Positions 1 through 8,941 are shown, counted from the stretch's first letter. The stretch is 64,000 nt of DNA from Gemmobacter aquatilis (GCF_900110025.1 NZ_FOCE01000010.1:62001-126000); one strand, 5' to 3'. Notes: generated from the letters alone by a model not told the origin. Numbers and translations are program-made.

Positions 1-1226
1 GCGTAATCCAGTGGCGTGGCCCCGCGCGGCAGCTGGATCACATCGCCCTTGGGGGTGAAGCAGAATACCTGATCGGTATACATTTCCAGCTTCACGTTTT
101 CCATGAAGTCGTCGTGGTCTTCCTCACCCAACCGTTCGGTCAGGCTGGCAACCCAACGGGCCGGATCGACAGCAAAGGGGTTCTGCGCGCGCACACCCTC
201 GCGGTAGGACCAATGCGCGGCGACCCCCGATTCGTTGACCTCGTGCATCTGGCGGGTGCGGATCTGCACCTCCACCCGCTTGCCGTCACGCCCCGAAACC
301 GTGGTGTGGATGGAACGGTAGCCGTTGGATTTCGGCTGGCTGATGTAATCCTTGAACCGCCCCGGCACCGCACGCCAGCGCTGATGGATCAGCCCCAGCA
401 CGCGGTAACAATCGGCTTCATTGAGGGTGATGACGCGAAAGCCGTAAATGTCGGACAGGCGCGAGAAGGCAAGATCCTTCTCCTGCATCTTGCGCCAGAC
501 GGAATAGGGCTTCTTGGCGCGCCCGAAGACATCGCCCTCGATCTGGGCCTTTTCCATCTCGTGGCGGATATCGGCGCTGATCTTGTGCACCACATCACCC
601 GCCTCGCGCTGCAAGGTGATGAAGCGGCGGATGATCGAGTTGCGGGCATCGGGGTTGATGACGCGGAAGCTCAGGTCTTCCAGCTCCTCGCGCATCCATT
701 GCATCCCCATGCGACCGGCCAGGGGGGCAAAGATCTCCATCGTCTCGCGGGCCTTCTGCGCCTGCTTTTCCGGGCGCATCGACTTGATGGTGCGCATGTT
801 GTGCAGACGGTCGGCCAGTTTCACAAGGATCACCCGCAGGTCGCGCGACATGGCGACGAACAACTTGCGGAAGTTCTCGGCATCCTTGGACTGGGTGGAG
901 GACAGCTGAAGATTGGTCAGCTTGGTCACGCCGTCCACCATTTCGGCGATTTCATGGCCGAACAGGCGTTCGACCTCGGCATAGGTGGATTTCGTGTCTT
1001 CGATCGTGTCGTGCAGCAGCGCGGTCACGATCGTCGCGTCATCCAGCCGCTGTTCGGTCAGAATCGCGGCCACGGCGACAGGATGTGTGAAATAGGGCTC
1101 GCCCGACTTGCGGAACTGCCCTTCATGCATCTGCTTGCCATAGGCATAAGCCGACCGGATCAGATCGGCATTGGTGCGCGGATTGTAATTGCGGACGAGG
1201 GCGATCAGGTCTTCAACGTCGATCAT
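1..1226 (-). CDS. rsh: Bifunctional (p)ppGpp synthetase/hydrolase, RelA/SpoT family (3' end outside window)
   Basis: Makes and degrades the stringent-response alarmone (p)ppGpp in the cytoplasm. The visible 408 residues run from the N-terminal HD hydrolase domain (FTHP near residue 48, LLHDTIEDT with His72-Asp73), through the synthetase domain (YGFRVI, then VEVQIRTRQMHE and the GVAAHW signature), into the start of the TGS domain, where the window ends. The intact HD pair means hydrolase activity is expected, so this is a Rsh/SpoT type and not a synthetase-only RelA. The ATG at 1226 gives the usual family N-terminus. It lies downstream of rpoZ on the same strand, the same association as spoT with rpoZ in E. 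coli. The C-terminal ACT region cannot be assessed. Confidence 0.96.
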   Translation of the reverse strand, partial: MIDVEDLIALVRNYNPRTNADLIRSAYAYGKQMHEGQFRKSGEPYFTHPVAVAAILTEQRLDDATIVTALLHDTIEDTKSTYAEVERLFGHEIAEMVDGVTKLTNLQLSSTQSKDAENFRKLFVAMSRDLRVILVKLADRLHNMRTIKSMRPEKQAQKARETMEIFAPLAGRMGMQWMREELEDLSFRVINPDARNSIIRRFITLQREAGDVVHKISADIRHEMEKAQIEGDVFGRAKKPYSVWRKMQEKDLAFSRLSDIYGFRVITLNEADCYRVLGLIHQRWRAVPGRFKDYISQPKSNGYRSIHTTVSGRDGKRVEVQIRTRQMHEVNESGVAAHWSYREGVRAQNPFAVDPARWVASLTERLGEEDHDDFMENVKLEMYTDQVFCFTPKGDVIQLPRGATPLDY

Positions 1227-1255
1227 CCCCGCCCGATCCTTGCACTGTCAGCGGC

Positions 1256-1615
1256 TCAGTTGCCGCCCTGCGCTTCCATCAGGGCGCGCAGCAGTTTTTC
1301 TTCCGACATGTCGTCCTGAGCCGGACGATCCACCATGTCACCATTGCCCATCAGCAGCGCCATCTGATCGTCTTCCGGCTCATCCACCTCGATCTGGGTC
1401 TGATAGCTTTCGATCATCCGTTCGCGCAGCGAATCGGTATTCTGGGTTTCTTCGGCGATTTCGCGCAGGGCGACCACCGGGTTCTTGTCATTGTCCCGAT
1501 CAATGGTCAGCAGCGAGCCCGACGCGATTTCGCGCGCACGATGGGCTGCAAGCATCACCAGCTCGAAACGGTTGGGGACCTTGTCAACACAATCTTCGAC
1601 CGTCACGCGGGCCAT
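1256..1615 (-). CDS. rpoZ: DNA-directed RNA polymerase omega subunit
   Basis: Small RNA polymerase subunit that assists beta-prime folding and core assembly, and in proteobacteria contributes to ppGpp binding. The protein has 119 residues and begins [20 protein letters not shown], the conserved omega N-terminus, followed by the AHRAREI helix and an acidic tail typical of alphaproteobacterial omegas. The reading frame stays open upstream to 1804, but the ATG at 1615 matches the family start. It is followed 29 bp later by rsh on the same strand, so the alarmone enzyme and the polymerase subunit that helps sense it are probably co-transcribed. Confidence 0.97.
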   Translation of the reverse strand: MARVTVEDCVDKVPNRFELVMLAAHRAREIASGSLLTIDRDNDKNPVVALREIAEETQNTDSLRERMIESYQTQIEVDEPEDDQMALLMGNGDMVDRPAQDDMSEEKLLRALMEAQGGN

Positions 1616-1654
1616 GGGGTACTCCGTTGCGGATTGGGGGCATGGAAGGCGCTT

Positions 1655-1681
1655 CTTATGCCGATCAAAGGCTCTTGACAA
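1655..1681 (-). promoter_or_regulatory. Possible promoter for rpoZ-rsh
   Basis: On the minus strand a TTGTCA hexamer (1681-1676) is followed 15 bp later by CATAAG (1660-1655), about 40 bp upstream of the rpoZ ATG in the folK-rpoZ gap. It resembles a sigma-70 type promoter, but the spacer is short and the -10 is weak. This is pattern reading only. Confidence 0.25.
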
Positions 1682-1703
1682 GCGGCTCTGTGGCAAACAG
1701 CGC

Positions 1704-2279
1704 TCAAAGCGGCGTGACCTCGGCGCGCAGCTTCGGCGGAAGGGCCTCCAGCATCTCGCGCACGGTGCGGCCCAGCAGCGGATGGCGCCAGTCCGGCGCC
1801 ACATCGGCCAAGGGCACCAGCACGAAAGCCCTGTCCTGCAAGCGCGGATGCGGCAGGATCAGCCGGTCGGGCGCCTCGGTCGCCTGCTGGTCGGGGGGCA
1901 ATGCCCGCCAGCGTGCCTGTTCCGCCGCATCGGGCAGAATTTGGTCGCCGATCGCCAGCAGATCGAGATCCAGCGTGCGCATCCCCCAACGCCGCACCCG
2001 CTCGCGCCCGAATCGCAGCTCTACCCGGTGCAGCGCCTCCAGCACCGCCTGCGGTGACTGCCCGCCGCTCACGATCCGCGCCGCCACATTCACATAATCG
2101 GGACCGGCCCCTGGCGGAAAGCAGGGGGTCGCATAAATCGGACTCATGGCCGTAACCGGTAGCCCTTCGTCCGCCAGCGCGCCCAGTGCGGCGACCAGCG
2201 TTTCCGCCGGAGGTTGCGCATCAAATGGCAGGTTTGCGCCTAGGGCGATCAACGCCTCGTTTGCAGGAAAGGTTGGCAA
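1704..2279 (-). CDS. folK: 2-amino-4-hydroxy-6-hydroxymethyldihydropteridine diphosphokinase
   Basis: Transfers pyrophosphate from ATP to hydroxymethyl-dihydropterin in folate synthesis. The product begins near [10 protein letters not shown], the canonical HPPK opening. It has the YVNVAARI segment after the substrate loop, the [10 protein letters not shown] region, and the signature [12 protein letters not shown] followed by [21 protein letters not shown]. No ATG lies in a sensible place. The ATG at 2408 would add 43 unrelated residues and abut the divergent NYN gene, so I chose TTG at 2279, which has AAGAGA a few bases upstream. This gives 191 residues, close to other proteobacterial FolK proteins with a short extension. 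It precedes rpoZ on the same strand. Confidence 0.9.
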   Translation of the reverse strand: MPTFPANEALIALGANLPFDAQPPAETLVAALGALADEGLPVTAMSPIYATPCFPPGAGPDYVNVAARIVSGGQSPQAVLEALHRVELRFGRERVRRWGMRTLDLDLLAIGDQILPDAAEQARWRALPPDQQATEAPDRLILPHPRLQDRAFVLVPLADVAPDWRHPLLGRTVREMLEALPPKLRAEVTPL

Positions 2280-2408
2280 TGATAGTCTCTTAAGTATGGC
2301 TTGCGCGAGGCGCAGGCGGATTGGTATCCAGCTTTGTTTCGTTCCCTCCCTATCGCGTCCACCACTCGCGCGGGGAAAGGTTCGGGCGCATTTTGAGGGG
2401 AAAGACAT

Positions 2409-2981
2409 ATGTTTTACAAGGACGAACGGCTTGCGCTGTTCATAGACGGGTCAAACCTTTACGCGGCTGCAAAGGCGCTGGGGTTCGACATCGACTACAA
2501 GCTGCTGCGGCAGGAGTTCATGCGCCGGGGCAAGCTGCTGCGCGCGTTCTACTACACGGCCCTGCTTGAAAACGACGACTACTCGCCCATCCGCCCGCTG
2601 GTGGACTGGCTGCATTACAATGGCTTCACCATGGTGACCAAGCCCGCCAAAGAATACACCGACAGCCAGGGGAGGCGGAAGGTGAAGGGCAATATGGACA
2701 TCGAGTTGACGGTCAACGCGATGGAGCTTGCACCGCGGGTCGATCACATCGTGCTGTTCTCGGGTGATGGCGACTTCAAACCGCTGGTCGAAAGCCTGCA
2801 GCGCCAAGGGGTTCGGGTGTCTGTCGTCTCGACCATCCGCAGCCAGCCGCCGATGATCGCCGATGAATTGCGCCGTCAGGCCGACAACTTCATCGAGCTG
2901 GACGAGCTGCGCGAAGTGATCGGTCGCCCGCCGCGCGAACCGCGGGTGGAGCGCGAGGATATTGCCATCGAGGCCAAGTGA
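2409..2981 (+). CDS. NYN domain protein, LabA/DUF88-like
   Basis: 190-residue cytoplasmic protein with a PIN-fold NYN domain, a family of predicted metal-dependent ribonucleases. The acidic residues expected in the active site are seen in LALFIDGSN near the N-terminus, [12 protein letters not shown] in the middle, and [15 protein letters not shown] at about residues 115-130. A good ribosome site (GAGGGGAAAG) precedes the ATG. The gene diverges from folK and is followed by a GTG-initiated membrane protein with a 4-bp GTGA overlap. The RNA target is unknown; involvement in RNA turnover is a family-level inference. Confidence 0.9.
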   Translation: MFYKDERLALFIDGSNLYAAAKALGFDIDYKLLRQEFMRRGKLLRAFYYTALLENDDYSPIRPLVDWLHYNGFTMVTKPAKEYTDSQGRRKVKGNMDIELTVNAMELAPRVDHIVLFSGDGDFKPLVESLQRQGVRVSVVSTIRSQPPMIADELRRQADNFIELDELREVIGRPPREPRVEREDIAIEAK

Positions 2982-3523
2982 GCGGACTGGCGGGGCGATC
3001 TGCCAGTCCGGCTGATCCGCAGGCGCCCTTGCGGTGCCTGCGATACGAGATCGGGCAAGGGGATGCCCTGATCTGGCAGCGCCAGCCGCGAGAGCTTCGC
3101 GGCTGGCGTTACTTTGCCTTGTTCGCCACGCCGGTGGCCTGTGGCATGGCCTATGCGGCAACCGAGGAATTTCTTGCCCTGGGCGCGCGGCTGACAGCGG
3201 CAGCGGGTGCAGGGATTGCGGTTTTCCTGCTGGCGCAGGTGCTGTTCCAACTGGCGGACCGTCGCGCGGCGCGGCGACAGGTTCCGACGCAGCAAGAGGC
3301 CACGCTGGAAATCTGGGGCGATCACCTGTGCGAAACGCGCGGCGGCATCACGCGGAATTTCACGCCCGAACTGAACCGGCAGGTCGTGCTGACACCCCAC
3401 CATCTGTTCATCGAGGATGCGGGCGGGTTGCTGATCCTGCCGCTGACCGCCTTTGAGGATCGGCCCGACATGGAGCGCTTTGCGGCACATTGGGACGGGC
3501 TGGCGCGGGACGCGCAGCCGTGA
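2978..3523 (+). CDS. Two-helix membrane protein, YcxB-like layout
   Basis: 181-residue protein that I do not recognise with certainty. A short cytoplasmic N-terminus precedes two hydrophobic segments (about residues 45-63 and 70-90), then an RRAARR stop-transfer patch and a soluble domain. The C-terminal part, [22 protein letters not shown], resembles the C-terminal domain of YcxB-like proteins: a line of text describing how a strand pair is followed by an acidic helix. That resemblance is inference. The GTG start overlaps the NYN gene stop (GTGA), and its own stop is overlapped by the GTG of the next gene, so the three are translated as a unit. Confidence 0.75.
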   Translation: MSGLAGRSASPADPQAPLRCLRYEIGQGDALIWQRQPRELRGWRYFALFATPVACGMAYAATEEFLALGARLTAAAGAGIAVFLLAQVLFQLADRRAARRQVPTQQEATLEIWGDHLCETRGGITRNFTPELNRQVVLTPHHLFIEDAGGLLILPLTAFEDRPDMERFAAHWDGLARDAQP

Positions 3524-3963
3524 TTGCCGAAGTCTCGGTTCTTGGCCTCGCCTTGGCGGCGTTTCTGGCGGCCACACCCTTGCCGCTACAATCGGAGCCG
3601 GTATTCGTGGCCTTACAGGTGGCCGAACAAGCCCCGCTCTGGCTGCTGATCGCGGTGGCGGGGCTGGCGAATACGGCTGGGTCGGTCGTCACCTGGGCGC
3701 TGGGGCGTGGCGCGCGGCGGCTGGAGGGGCGCTTTGCTCTGGCCGAGGCGCAACTGGCGCGCGCCGAAGCGTGGTTCACCCGCTGGGGGCGGCTGACGCT
3801 GCTGCTGGCCTGGGCGCCACTGGGCGATGTGATCTGCTTCATCGCGGGCGGGATGCGCGTGCCGCTGTGGCAATTCGCGCTGATCGTCGGCTTCGCCAAG
3901 ACCGCGCGTTATGGCGTGCTGGCAGCGATCACCGCCGGGGTGATCGGCTGGGGCTGGACCTGA
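3520..3963 (+). CDS. VTT/YqaA-family small membrane protein
   Basis: 147-residue inner-membrane protein of the SNARE-associated/DedA-like superfamily, probably the short YqaA branch. Hydrophobic segments alternate with the motif [12 protein letters not shown] near residue 55, the typical G-N-x-x-G re-entrant region. They are followed by an amphipathic stretch and then [21 protein letters not shown], where the P-x-GD and A-G-x-x-R/M pattern of the family is visible. The GTG at 3520 (GTGATTGCC) overlaps the previous stop and was preferred to the upstream ATG at 3490. Families of this kind are linked to lipid scrambling and membrane homeostasis; no specific role can be stated. Confidence 0.8.
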   Translation: MIAEVSVLGLALAAFLAATPLPLQSEPVFVALQVAEQAPLWLLIAVAGLANTAGSVVTWALGRGARRLEGRFALAEAQLARAEAWFTRWGRLTLLLAWAPLGDVICFIAGGMRVPLWQFALIVGFAKTARYGVLAAITAGVIGWGWT

Positions 3964-4007
3964 GCGCGCAGAGCGCTTACCTCGGAGACAACCGAACGAG
4001 GCCCGCC

Positions 4008-4961
4008 ATGACCGAGAAACCCGCCCTCACCCTGTATCTTGCCGCGCCCCGCGGCTTTTGCGCCGGTGTGGACCGGGCGATAAAGATCGTGGAGATCGCG
4101 CTGCAGAAATGGGGCGCGCCGGTCTATGTCCGGCACGAGATCGTGCATAACAAATATGTGGTGGACGGGCTCAAGGCGCTTGGCGCCGTGTTCGTCGAGG
4201 AACTGGACGAAGTGCCGGATGACCGCCCGGTGATCTTTTCCGCCCATGGCGTGCCCAAGGCCATCCCGGCCGAGGCGGCGCGGCGCGAGATGATCTATGT
4301 CGATGCCACCTGCCCGCTGGTCAGCAAGGTGCATATCGAGGCGGAACGCCACCACGAGGCCGGGTTGCAGATGGTGATGATCGGCCACGCCGGCCACCCC
4401 GAAACCATCGGCACCATGGGGCAACTGCCCCCCGGTGAAGTGCTGCTGGTGGAAACGGTCGAGGATGTGGCGCGCGTGGCGCCGCGCGATCCGCAAAAGC
4501 TGGCCTTCATCACCCAGACCACCCTGTCGGTTGATGATACCGTCGCGATTGTGGCAGCACTTCAGGCGCGGTTTCCGGCGATCATCGGGCCGCACAAGGA
4601 AGACATCTGCTATGCCACCACCAACCGGCAGGCCAGCGTCAAGGCCATCGCGGGCAAGATCGATGCGCTGCTGGTGATCGGCGCCCCGAATTCGTCAAAT
4701 TCGCGGCGGCTGGTCGAGGTTGGACGGGCGGCGGGTTGCAACTATTCGCAACTGGTGCAGCGCGCCAGCGAGATCGACTGGCGCGCGCTTCAGGGCATCC
4801 GCTCTGTCGGCATCAGCGCCGGGGCCAGTGCCCCCGAAGTGCTGGTGAACGAGGTGCTGGATGCCTTCCGCGACCGTTATGAAACAACGGTGGAACTGGT
4901 TGAAACGGCAAAGGAATCGGTCGAATTCAAGGTGCCGCGCATCCTGCGCGCGGCAGACTGA
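4008..4961 (+). CDS. ispH: 4-hydroxy-3-methylbut-2-enyl diphosphate reductase
   Basis: Last enzyme of the MEP isoprenoid pathway, reducing HMBPP to IPP and DMAPP with a [4Fe-4S] cluster. The 317 residues match the family length. The three cluster cysteines are Cys18 (RGFCAGV), Cys102 (DATCPLV) and Cys201 (ICYATTNRQ). The substrate-binding histidines His47 (HEIVHN) and His80 (SAHGVP) and the catalytic Glu132 (GHPET) are present. The frame is open further upstream, but the ATG at 4008 gives the family N-terminus. It is cytoplasmic and depends on electron carriers not seen here. The small membrane-protein genes upstream are on the same strand but 44 bp away. Confidence 0.98.
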   Translation: MTEKPALTLYLAAPRGFCAGVDRAIKIVEIALQKWGAPVYVRHEIVHNKYVVDGLKALGAVFVEELDEVPDDRPVIFSAHGVPKAIPAEAARREMIYVDATCPLVSKVHIEAERHHEAGLQMVMIGHAGHPETIGTMGQLPPGEVLLVETVEDVARVAPRDPQKLAFITQTTLSVDDTVAIVAALQARFPAIIGPHKEDICYATTNRQASVKAIAGKIDALLVIGAPNSSNSRRLVEVGRAAGCNYSQLVQRASEIDWRALQGIRSVGISAGASAPEVLVNEVLDAFRDRYETTVELVETAKESVEFKVPRILRAAD

Positions 4962-5288
4962 GCCTGCCTTCAGGTATAGGCGGCAGCGTGCAGCACCATC
5001 AACAACAGGCTAAGCCCCATCATCAGCGAAAGCCGGACCGGATGGGCGGCAGGACGATCCTGCGGAATTTGAAGACAGATCTGCACAATACCCTCTTGCA
5101 CCAATTTGGCCCCCGCCTTTCATATTGATACCACAATTTCACCACAAATGTTAAAAGACGGCAGGCCTCATCGGGAACAACCCGTTTCCCCAGCGGAAAC
5201 CCAGCCGCGCCCCGCTCTTTTCCTTTTCGCGCTGATGCGCTAAGGCCAAGGCGCTGTTGTCCGAAGAATTGCCCCGGGGGGCCCTGCC
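4962..5288. other. 327-bp ispH-pheT intergenic region
   Basis: Apart from the candidate miniprotein on the minus strand (4970-5086), I see no gene here. The segment around 5100-5160 is less GC-rich than its surroundings and could hold promoters for pheT or for the miniprotein, but no convincing -35/-10 pair was found. No T-loop or leader-peptide attenuator of the pheS type was recognised upstream of pheT. Confidence 0.5.
4970..5086 (-). CDS. Candidate 38-residue single-helix membrane miniprotein
   Basis: In the ispH-pheT gap the minus strand carries a short frame starting at GTG 5086, preceded by GAGGG six bases upstream. It encodes 38 residues with a soluble N-terminus (MQICLQIPQDRP), a basic residue, then a hydrophobic helix (LSLMMGLSLLLMVLHAAAY) and a stop. 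A longer version from GTG 5101 is possible. A hydrophobic tail after a polar head, together with a placed ribosome site, argues for a real small gene, but length alone cannot exclude chance. I do not recognise a family. Confidence 0.35.
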   Translation of the reverse strand: MQICLQIPQDRPAAHPVRLSLMMGLSLLLMVLHAAAYT

Positions 5289-7706
5289 ATGAAATTTACC
5301 CTGTCCTGGTTGAAGGATCATCTCGAAACAAGCGCCACGCTGGACGAGATCCTGTATGCGCTGACCGATCTCGGCCACGAGGTCGAGGAGGTGGAGAACC
5401 CCGAGGACAAGCTGGGCGCCTTCCGCATCTGCCGCGTGATCGAGGCGGTGCAGCACCCCAATGCCGACCGGCTGCGCGTCTGCCGTGTGGCCACCTGGCC
5501 GAACGGGCCGGAGGGCGCGATGGAAGAGGTGCAGGTGGTCTGCGGCGCGCCCAATGCGCGCACCGGGCTGGTGGGCGTGTTCGCCCCCACCGGCACCCAT
5601 GTGCCGGGCACCGGTGTGGACCTGAAGCCGGGCAATATTCGCGGCGTCGATTCCAACGGGATGCTGTGTTCGGAACGCGAGCTGGAGCTTTCGGACGATC
5701 ACAACGGCATCATCGACCTGCCGGAAGATGCGCCGGTGGGGGTGCGTTTCATCGACTATCGCGGCGTCAATGATCCGATGATCTATGTGAAGATCACACC
5801 GAACCGCCCCGACGGGCTGGGCGTGCGCGGTCTGGCGCGCGATCTGGCAGCGCGGGGCCTTGGCACGTTGAAGGCGCTGGACATCCCGCAGATCGAGGCG
5901 AAATTCGCCGCACCGATCAAGGTGGTGATTGCCGACGAGTTGAAGGCCAAGGGCTGCCCGGTTTTCGCTGGGCGGGTGATCCGCGGCGTGAAGAACGGCC
6001 CCTCGCCGGACTGGCTGGCCGCGCGGTTGAAGGCCATCGGCCTGCGCCCGATATCGACGCTGGTCGATATCACCAACTATTTCACCTTCGGGCTGAACCG
6101 CCCGCTGCATGTGTTCGACATGGCCAAGGTGCGGGGCGATCTGCGCATCCATCCCGCGCAAGGCGGCGAGGAACTGCTGGCGCTGGACGGCAAGACCTAT
6201 GCGCTGCACCCCGGCATGATGGTGATTTCCGACGATCAGGGGCCGGAAAGCCTTGCCGGGATCATGGGGGGCGAGCTTTCGGGCTGTTCTGACGCGACCA
6301 CCGATGTCTTTCTGGAAAGCGCCTTCTGGGATCCGATCACCATCGCTACCACCGGCCGGGCGCTGCGGATCAATTCGGATGCGCGCTATCGGTTTGAACG
6401 CGGTGTGGACCCGGCTTTCACCCTGCCGGGGCTGGACCTTGCCACCGCCATGGTGATCGACCTGTGCGGCGGCGAGCCGTCCGATCTGGTGATCGACGGC
6501 GCCGTGCCCGATACCGCACGCAGCTATCCGTTCGATCCGGCCCGTGTCGTTTCGCTGGTCGGGATGGAGATTGCCGAGGCCGATCAGCGTGCGACGCTGG
6601 CCGCCCTGGGCTTCACGCTGACAGGCGATCAGGCGGCCCCGCCCAGCTGGCGCCCCGATGTGCAGGGCGCCGCCGATCTGGTGGAGGAAGTGGCCCGCGT
6701 CGCCTCGCTGACCAAGCTGGTCGGCAAGCCGATGACCCGCGCCCTGCCCGGCGTGCCGAAACCGATCCTGACGCCCTTGCAGCAGCGCGAGAAGGCCGCA
6801 CGGCGGCAGATCGCGGCGCTGGGGTACAATGAATGTGTGACCTACAGCTTCATCGACCAGACGGCGGCAGCACTGTTCGGCGGCGGCACGGATGCCGTGC
6901 GGGTGGACAACCCGATCTCGTCGGAAATGACCCACCTGCGCCCCGACCTGCTGCCCGGCCTGCTGCGGGCGGCGGCGCGCAATCAGGCACGCGGCTTCAT
7001 GGATCTGGCGCTGTTCGAGGTTGGCCCGGTTTTTGCGGGCGGCGAGCCCGGTGAACAGGCGCTGCAGGCGACCGGCCTGTTGATCGGTGCCGCAGCGCCG
7101 CGCGATCCCTATGGCTCGCGCCGCCCGGTGGATGTGTTCGACGCCAAGGCCGATGCCGAGGCGGTGCTGGCGGCACTGGGCGCACCGGCCAAGGTGCAAG
7201 TCTCGCGCAAAGTGGCAGGCTGGTGGCATCCCGGCCGGTCGGGCGTGATCGGGCTGGGGCCGAATGTGCTGGCCGCTTTCGGTGAGGTGCATCCCCGCGT
7301 GCTGGCCGCGCTGGACGTGAAGGGCCCGGCAGTCGCCTTCACCGTGCAGGTGGCCAATGTGCCGATGCCCAAGGCGAAAACGCCGACGAAACCGGCGCTG
7401 GCGATCTCGGACCTGCAGGCGGTGGAGCGTGATTTCGCCTTCGTGGTAGACATGGGGGTCGAGGCGCTGACGCTGGTCAATGCCGCACAGGGCTCGGACA
7501 AGGCGCTGATCGAAAGCGTGCGCGTGTTTGATCAGTTCACCGGCGAGAAGGCCGAGGCGCAGATGGGGGCAGGCAAGAAATCCATCGCCTTCACCGTGCG
7601 CCTGCAACCGCAGGACAAGACCCTGACCGAAAAGGACATCGAGGCCGTATCGGCCAAAATCGTCGAAAAGGTCAGCAAGGCCACCGGCGGCACGCTGCGC
7701 GGCTGA
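5289..7706 (+). CDS. pheT: Phenylalanine-tRNA ligase beta subunit
   Basis: Beta subunit of the alpha2-beta2 enzyme that charges tRNA-Phe. The 805 residues fit the bacterial family. The product begins MKFTLSWLKDHLE. It contains the EMAP/OB-type tRNA-binding domain (about residues 39-150), the B3/B4 editing domain (about 215-385, with RPISTLVDITNYF), the B5 domain (about 405-475), a core synthetase-like fold (YNECVTYSFI near 515), and the C-terminal FDX-ACB domain (VERDFAFVVD near 710). The ATG has the weak site CCGGGG upstream. Its partner pheS is not in the window, so the two subunit genes are not immediately adjacent here. Confidence 0.98.
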   Translation: MKFTLSWLKDHLETSATLDEILYALTDLGHEVEEVENPEDKLGAFRICRVIEAVQHPNADRLRVCRVATWPNGPEGAMEEVQVVCGAPNARTGLVGVFAPTGTHVPGTGVDLKPGNIRGVDSNGMLCSERELELSDDHNGIIDLPEDAPVGVRFIDYRGVNDPMIYVKITPNRPDGLGVRGLARDLAARGLGTLKALDIPQIEAKFAAPIKVVIADELKAKGCPVFAGRVIRGVKNGPSPDWLAARLKAIGLRPISTLVDITNYFTFGLNRPLHVFDMAKVRGDLRIHPAQGGEELLALDGKTYALHPGMMVISDDQGPESLAGIMGGELSGCSDATTDVFLESAFWDPITIATTGRALRINSDARYRFERGVDPAFTLPGLDLATAMVIDLCGGEPSDLVIDGAVPDTARSYPFDPARVVSLVGMEIAEADQRATLAALGFTLTGDQAAPPSWRPDVQGAADLVEEVARVASLTKLVGKPMTRALPGVPKPILTPLQQREKAARRQIAALGYNECVTYSFIDQTAAALFGGGTDAVRVDNPISSEMTHLRPDLLPGLLRAAARNQARGFMDLALFEVGPVFAGGEPGEQALQATGLLIGAAAPRDPYGSRRPVDVFDAKADAEAVLAALGAPAKVQVSRKVAGWWHPGRSGVIGLGPNVLAAFGEVHPRVLAALDVKGPAVAFTVQVANVPMPKAKTPTKPALAISDLQAVERDFAFVVDMGVEALTLVNAAQGSDKALIESVRVFDQFTGEKAEAQMGAGKKSIAFTVRLQPQDKTLTEKDIEAVSAKIVEKVSKATGGTLRG

Positions 7707-7715
7707 GCGCGCGAT

Positions 7716-7779
7716 ATGAGTATTTGAGCCAGGGTGAAAGCACGATCAGTTCGGCCTTCATCCTGGCAAAAATACTCAT
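7716..7779. repeat. Inverted pair of TATTT/CCAGGATGAAG repeats downstream of pheT
   Basis: A 25-bp arm at 7716-7740 (ATGAGTATTTGAGCCAGG...) is followed after 15 bp by its near-perfect inverse at 7756-7779 (CTTCATCCTGGC...ACTCAT). It lies 10 bp after the pheT stop and 36 bp before the convergent DUF1523 gene stop, so it could fold into a bidirectional terminator-like hairpin. Single copies of the same unit occur near 10284, 37494, 43649 and 59945. Confidence 0.8.
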
Positions 7780-7814
7780 CTTTGCGACGGCGGGGTCAAG
7801 GGCCTCGCCTCTGC

Positions 7815-8468
7815 TCAACGGCGCGAAAACAGCCGAGACCACAGCCCCCGTGCACGGGCTTTCGCCTGATCAGCCCGCGCATCTACCGCATCCAGCCTGT
7901 TGTTCAAATCATCCATCGCGGGTTCGATCATCCGTTCCTTGAACTGCTGCCACATGCGCCACAGCATCCCCAACCCCGCCGCCAGCAGCACCAGAACCAC
8001 GATATTCACCCATGGGACCAGCCGCACATCCGGCCCCGCCACTGCGCGCACCTTTACCGCGTTAGGATAGATCGACAGGATCGAGAGCCGCCAGCCATAA
8101 TGGGTAACCGCCACCCATTGCGGATTGTCCTTGCCGCTTTCAAGGTTCGTTGCCTCGGCCTGCAGGTTGGAACTGTCATATTTGAAGTAAGGCGGCCAGA
8201 TCCAGCCGGTATCCTCGTTGCGGTAAACCATCACGTCGCCATCGGGAAACACCGCCTCGATGAAGCGGATGTCGCGTTTCTCGGTCGTGGCGGTGGTCGT
8301 ACCACTGTCGGGCGAGGCGTAGAACATGCCATTGGCGCCGATCTCGGTCAGCCGGTTATAGGTGCCGGTGATCCGCACGATATCGCGCTGCGGCAGGGTG
8401 TAATGCAGGAAGGCCACCACAAGCAGCAGCAGCGCAAGGCCGATCCCGCGTTTGATCCAGGTCCACAT
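7815..8468 (-). CDS. DUF1523 family membrane protein
   Basis: 217 residues. An N-terminal membrane segment (GLALLLLVVAFLHY, about residues 9-24) is followed by the sequence LPQRDIVRITGTYNR typical of DUF1523. A periplasmic domain of about 130 residues comes next, then a second hydrophobic helix (VNIVVLVLLAAGLGML, about 155-172) and a basic coiled tail. The ATG at 8468 was chosen because the first residues (MWTWIKRGIG) form a normal signal-anchor; the longer frame upstream is out of character. The function of this family is unknown. It is co-directional with the small membrane protein just upstream (14 bp gap). Confidence 0.85.
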   Translation of the reverse strand: MWTWIKRGIGLALLLLVVAFLHYTLPQRDIVRITGTYNRLTEIGANGMFYASPDSGTTTATTEKRDIRFIEAVFPDGDVMVYRNEDTGWIWPPYFKYDSSNLQAEATNLESGKDNPQWVAVTHYGWRLSILSIYPNAVKVRAVAGPDVRLVPWVNIVVLVLLAAGLGMLWRMWQQFKERMIEPAMDDLNNRLDAVDARADQAKARARGLWSRLFSRR

Positions 8469-8482
8469 GCGGCAGTCACTCC

Positions 8483-8749
8483 TCAGTCGTAATTCACGGA
8501 ATAGATAATCGCGGCGATGGCCAGCAGTGGCAGGACATAAACCAGCCAGACCAGCCTCAGCCGCAGGCTGCGCCCATAGTCTGCCATCCCTGCCTTGATA
8601 TAGGCATCGCGGTCGCCCGGCACATCCCCTGCATCGAAGCGTTTCTCCAGCTTTTCCCGATGGGTGGAGCGGAAATAGACCCGCAGCATCCAATAAATCA
8701 CCGAGAGCAGGATGAAGGCGATGGCCCAGGCACGGAGAATGGCGAACAT
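8483..8749 (-). CDS. Small two-helix membrane protein
   Basis: 88-residue protein with a hydrophobic N-terminal helix (ILRAWAIAFILLSVIYWML), a charged middle (STHREKLEKRFDAG followed by PGDRDAYIKAGMADYG), and a C-terminal helix (LVWLVYVLPLLAIAAIIYSV). Similar small proteins occur in Rhodobacterales and are sometimes labelled as efflux-pump related without evidence; I would call it uncharacterised. The ATG at 8749 has GGAG nearby (AGGAGCCCCGC). It is probably co-transcribed with the DUF1523 gene 14 bp downstream. Confidence 0.8.
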   Translation of the reverse strand: MFAILRAWAIAFILLSVIYWMLRVYFRSTHREKLEKRFDAGDVPGDRDAYIKAGMADYGRSLRLRLVWLVYVLPLLAIAAIIYSVNYD

Positions 8750-8845
8750 GCGGGGCTCCTCAGGAGGCTCGTTCGGGCACAGCATAGCCGGGATGCGGCG
8801 ATGGGGCCAGTGGGTGGCGGAGCCGCCTCTCTCCCCCTCACCCTG

Positions 8846-8868
8846 CCCTCTCCCCCAAGGGGAGAGGG
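8846..8868. terminator. Compact CCCTCTCCCC hairpin
   Basis: Ten-base arms CCCTCTCCCC (8846-8855) and GGGGAGAGGG (8859-8868) with a 3-base loop, in the divergent gap between the two-helix membrane protein and the M20 hydrolase. It is placed between divergent promoters, not after a gene, so it is more likely a dispersed palindromic repeat than a terminator. Confidence 0.55.
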
Positions 8869-8941
8869 AGGCGTTGCGCGGGATGGGTGGGAGAGCGCCG
8901 TGCCCGAGAGGGATTGTCTCGGCGCGTGCGGGCGCTAGGCT

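Noticed and set aside
3453-4007. N-terminal extension of the ispH frame to 3453
   Set aside because: The extension overlaps the VTT-like gene in another frame and has no conservation; the ATG at 4008 gives the normal IspH N-terminus.
5151-7607. Long open frame of 818 codons on the minus strand across pheT
   Set aside because: It is the complement of pheT. The product is rich in His, Arg and Gln as expected for antisense of a GC-rich gene, and it has no start site or domain. pheT has full domain support.
8846-8868. Reading the CCCTCTCCCC palindrome as a CRISPR-like or tRNA element
   Set aside because: It is a single short hairpin with no repeated spacing, and no clover-leaf arms can be formed.
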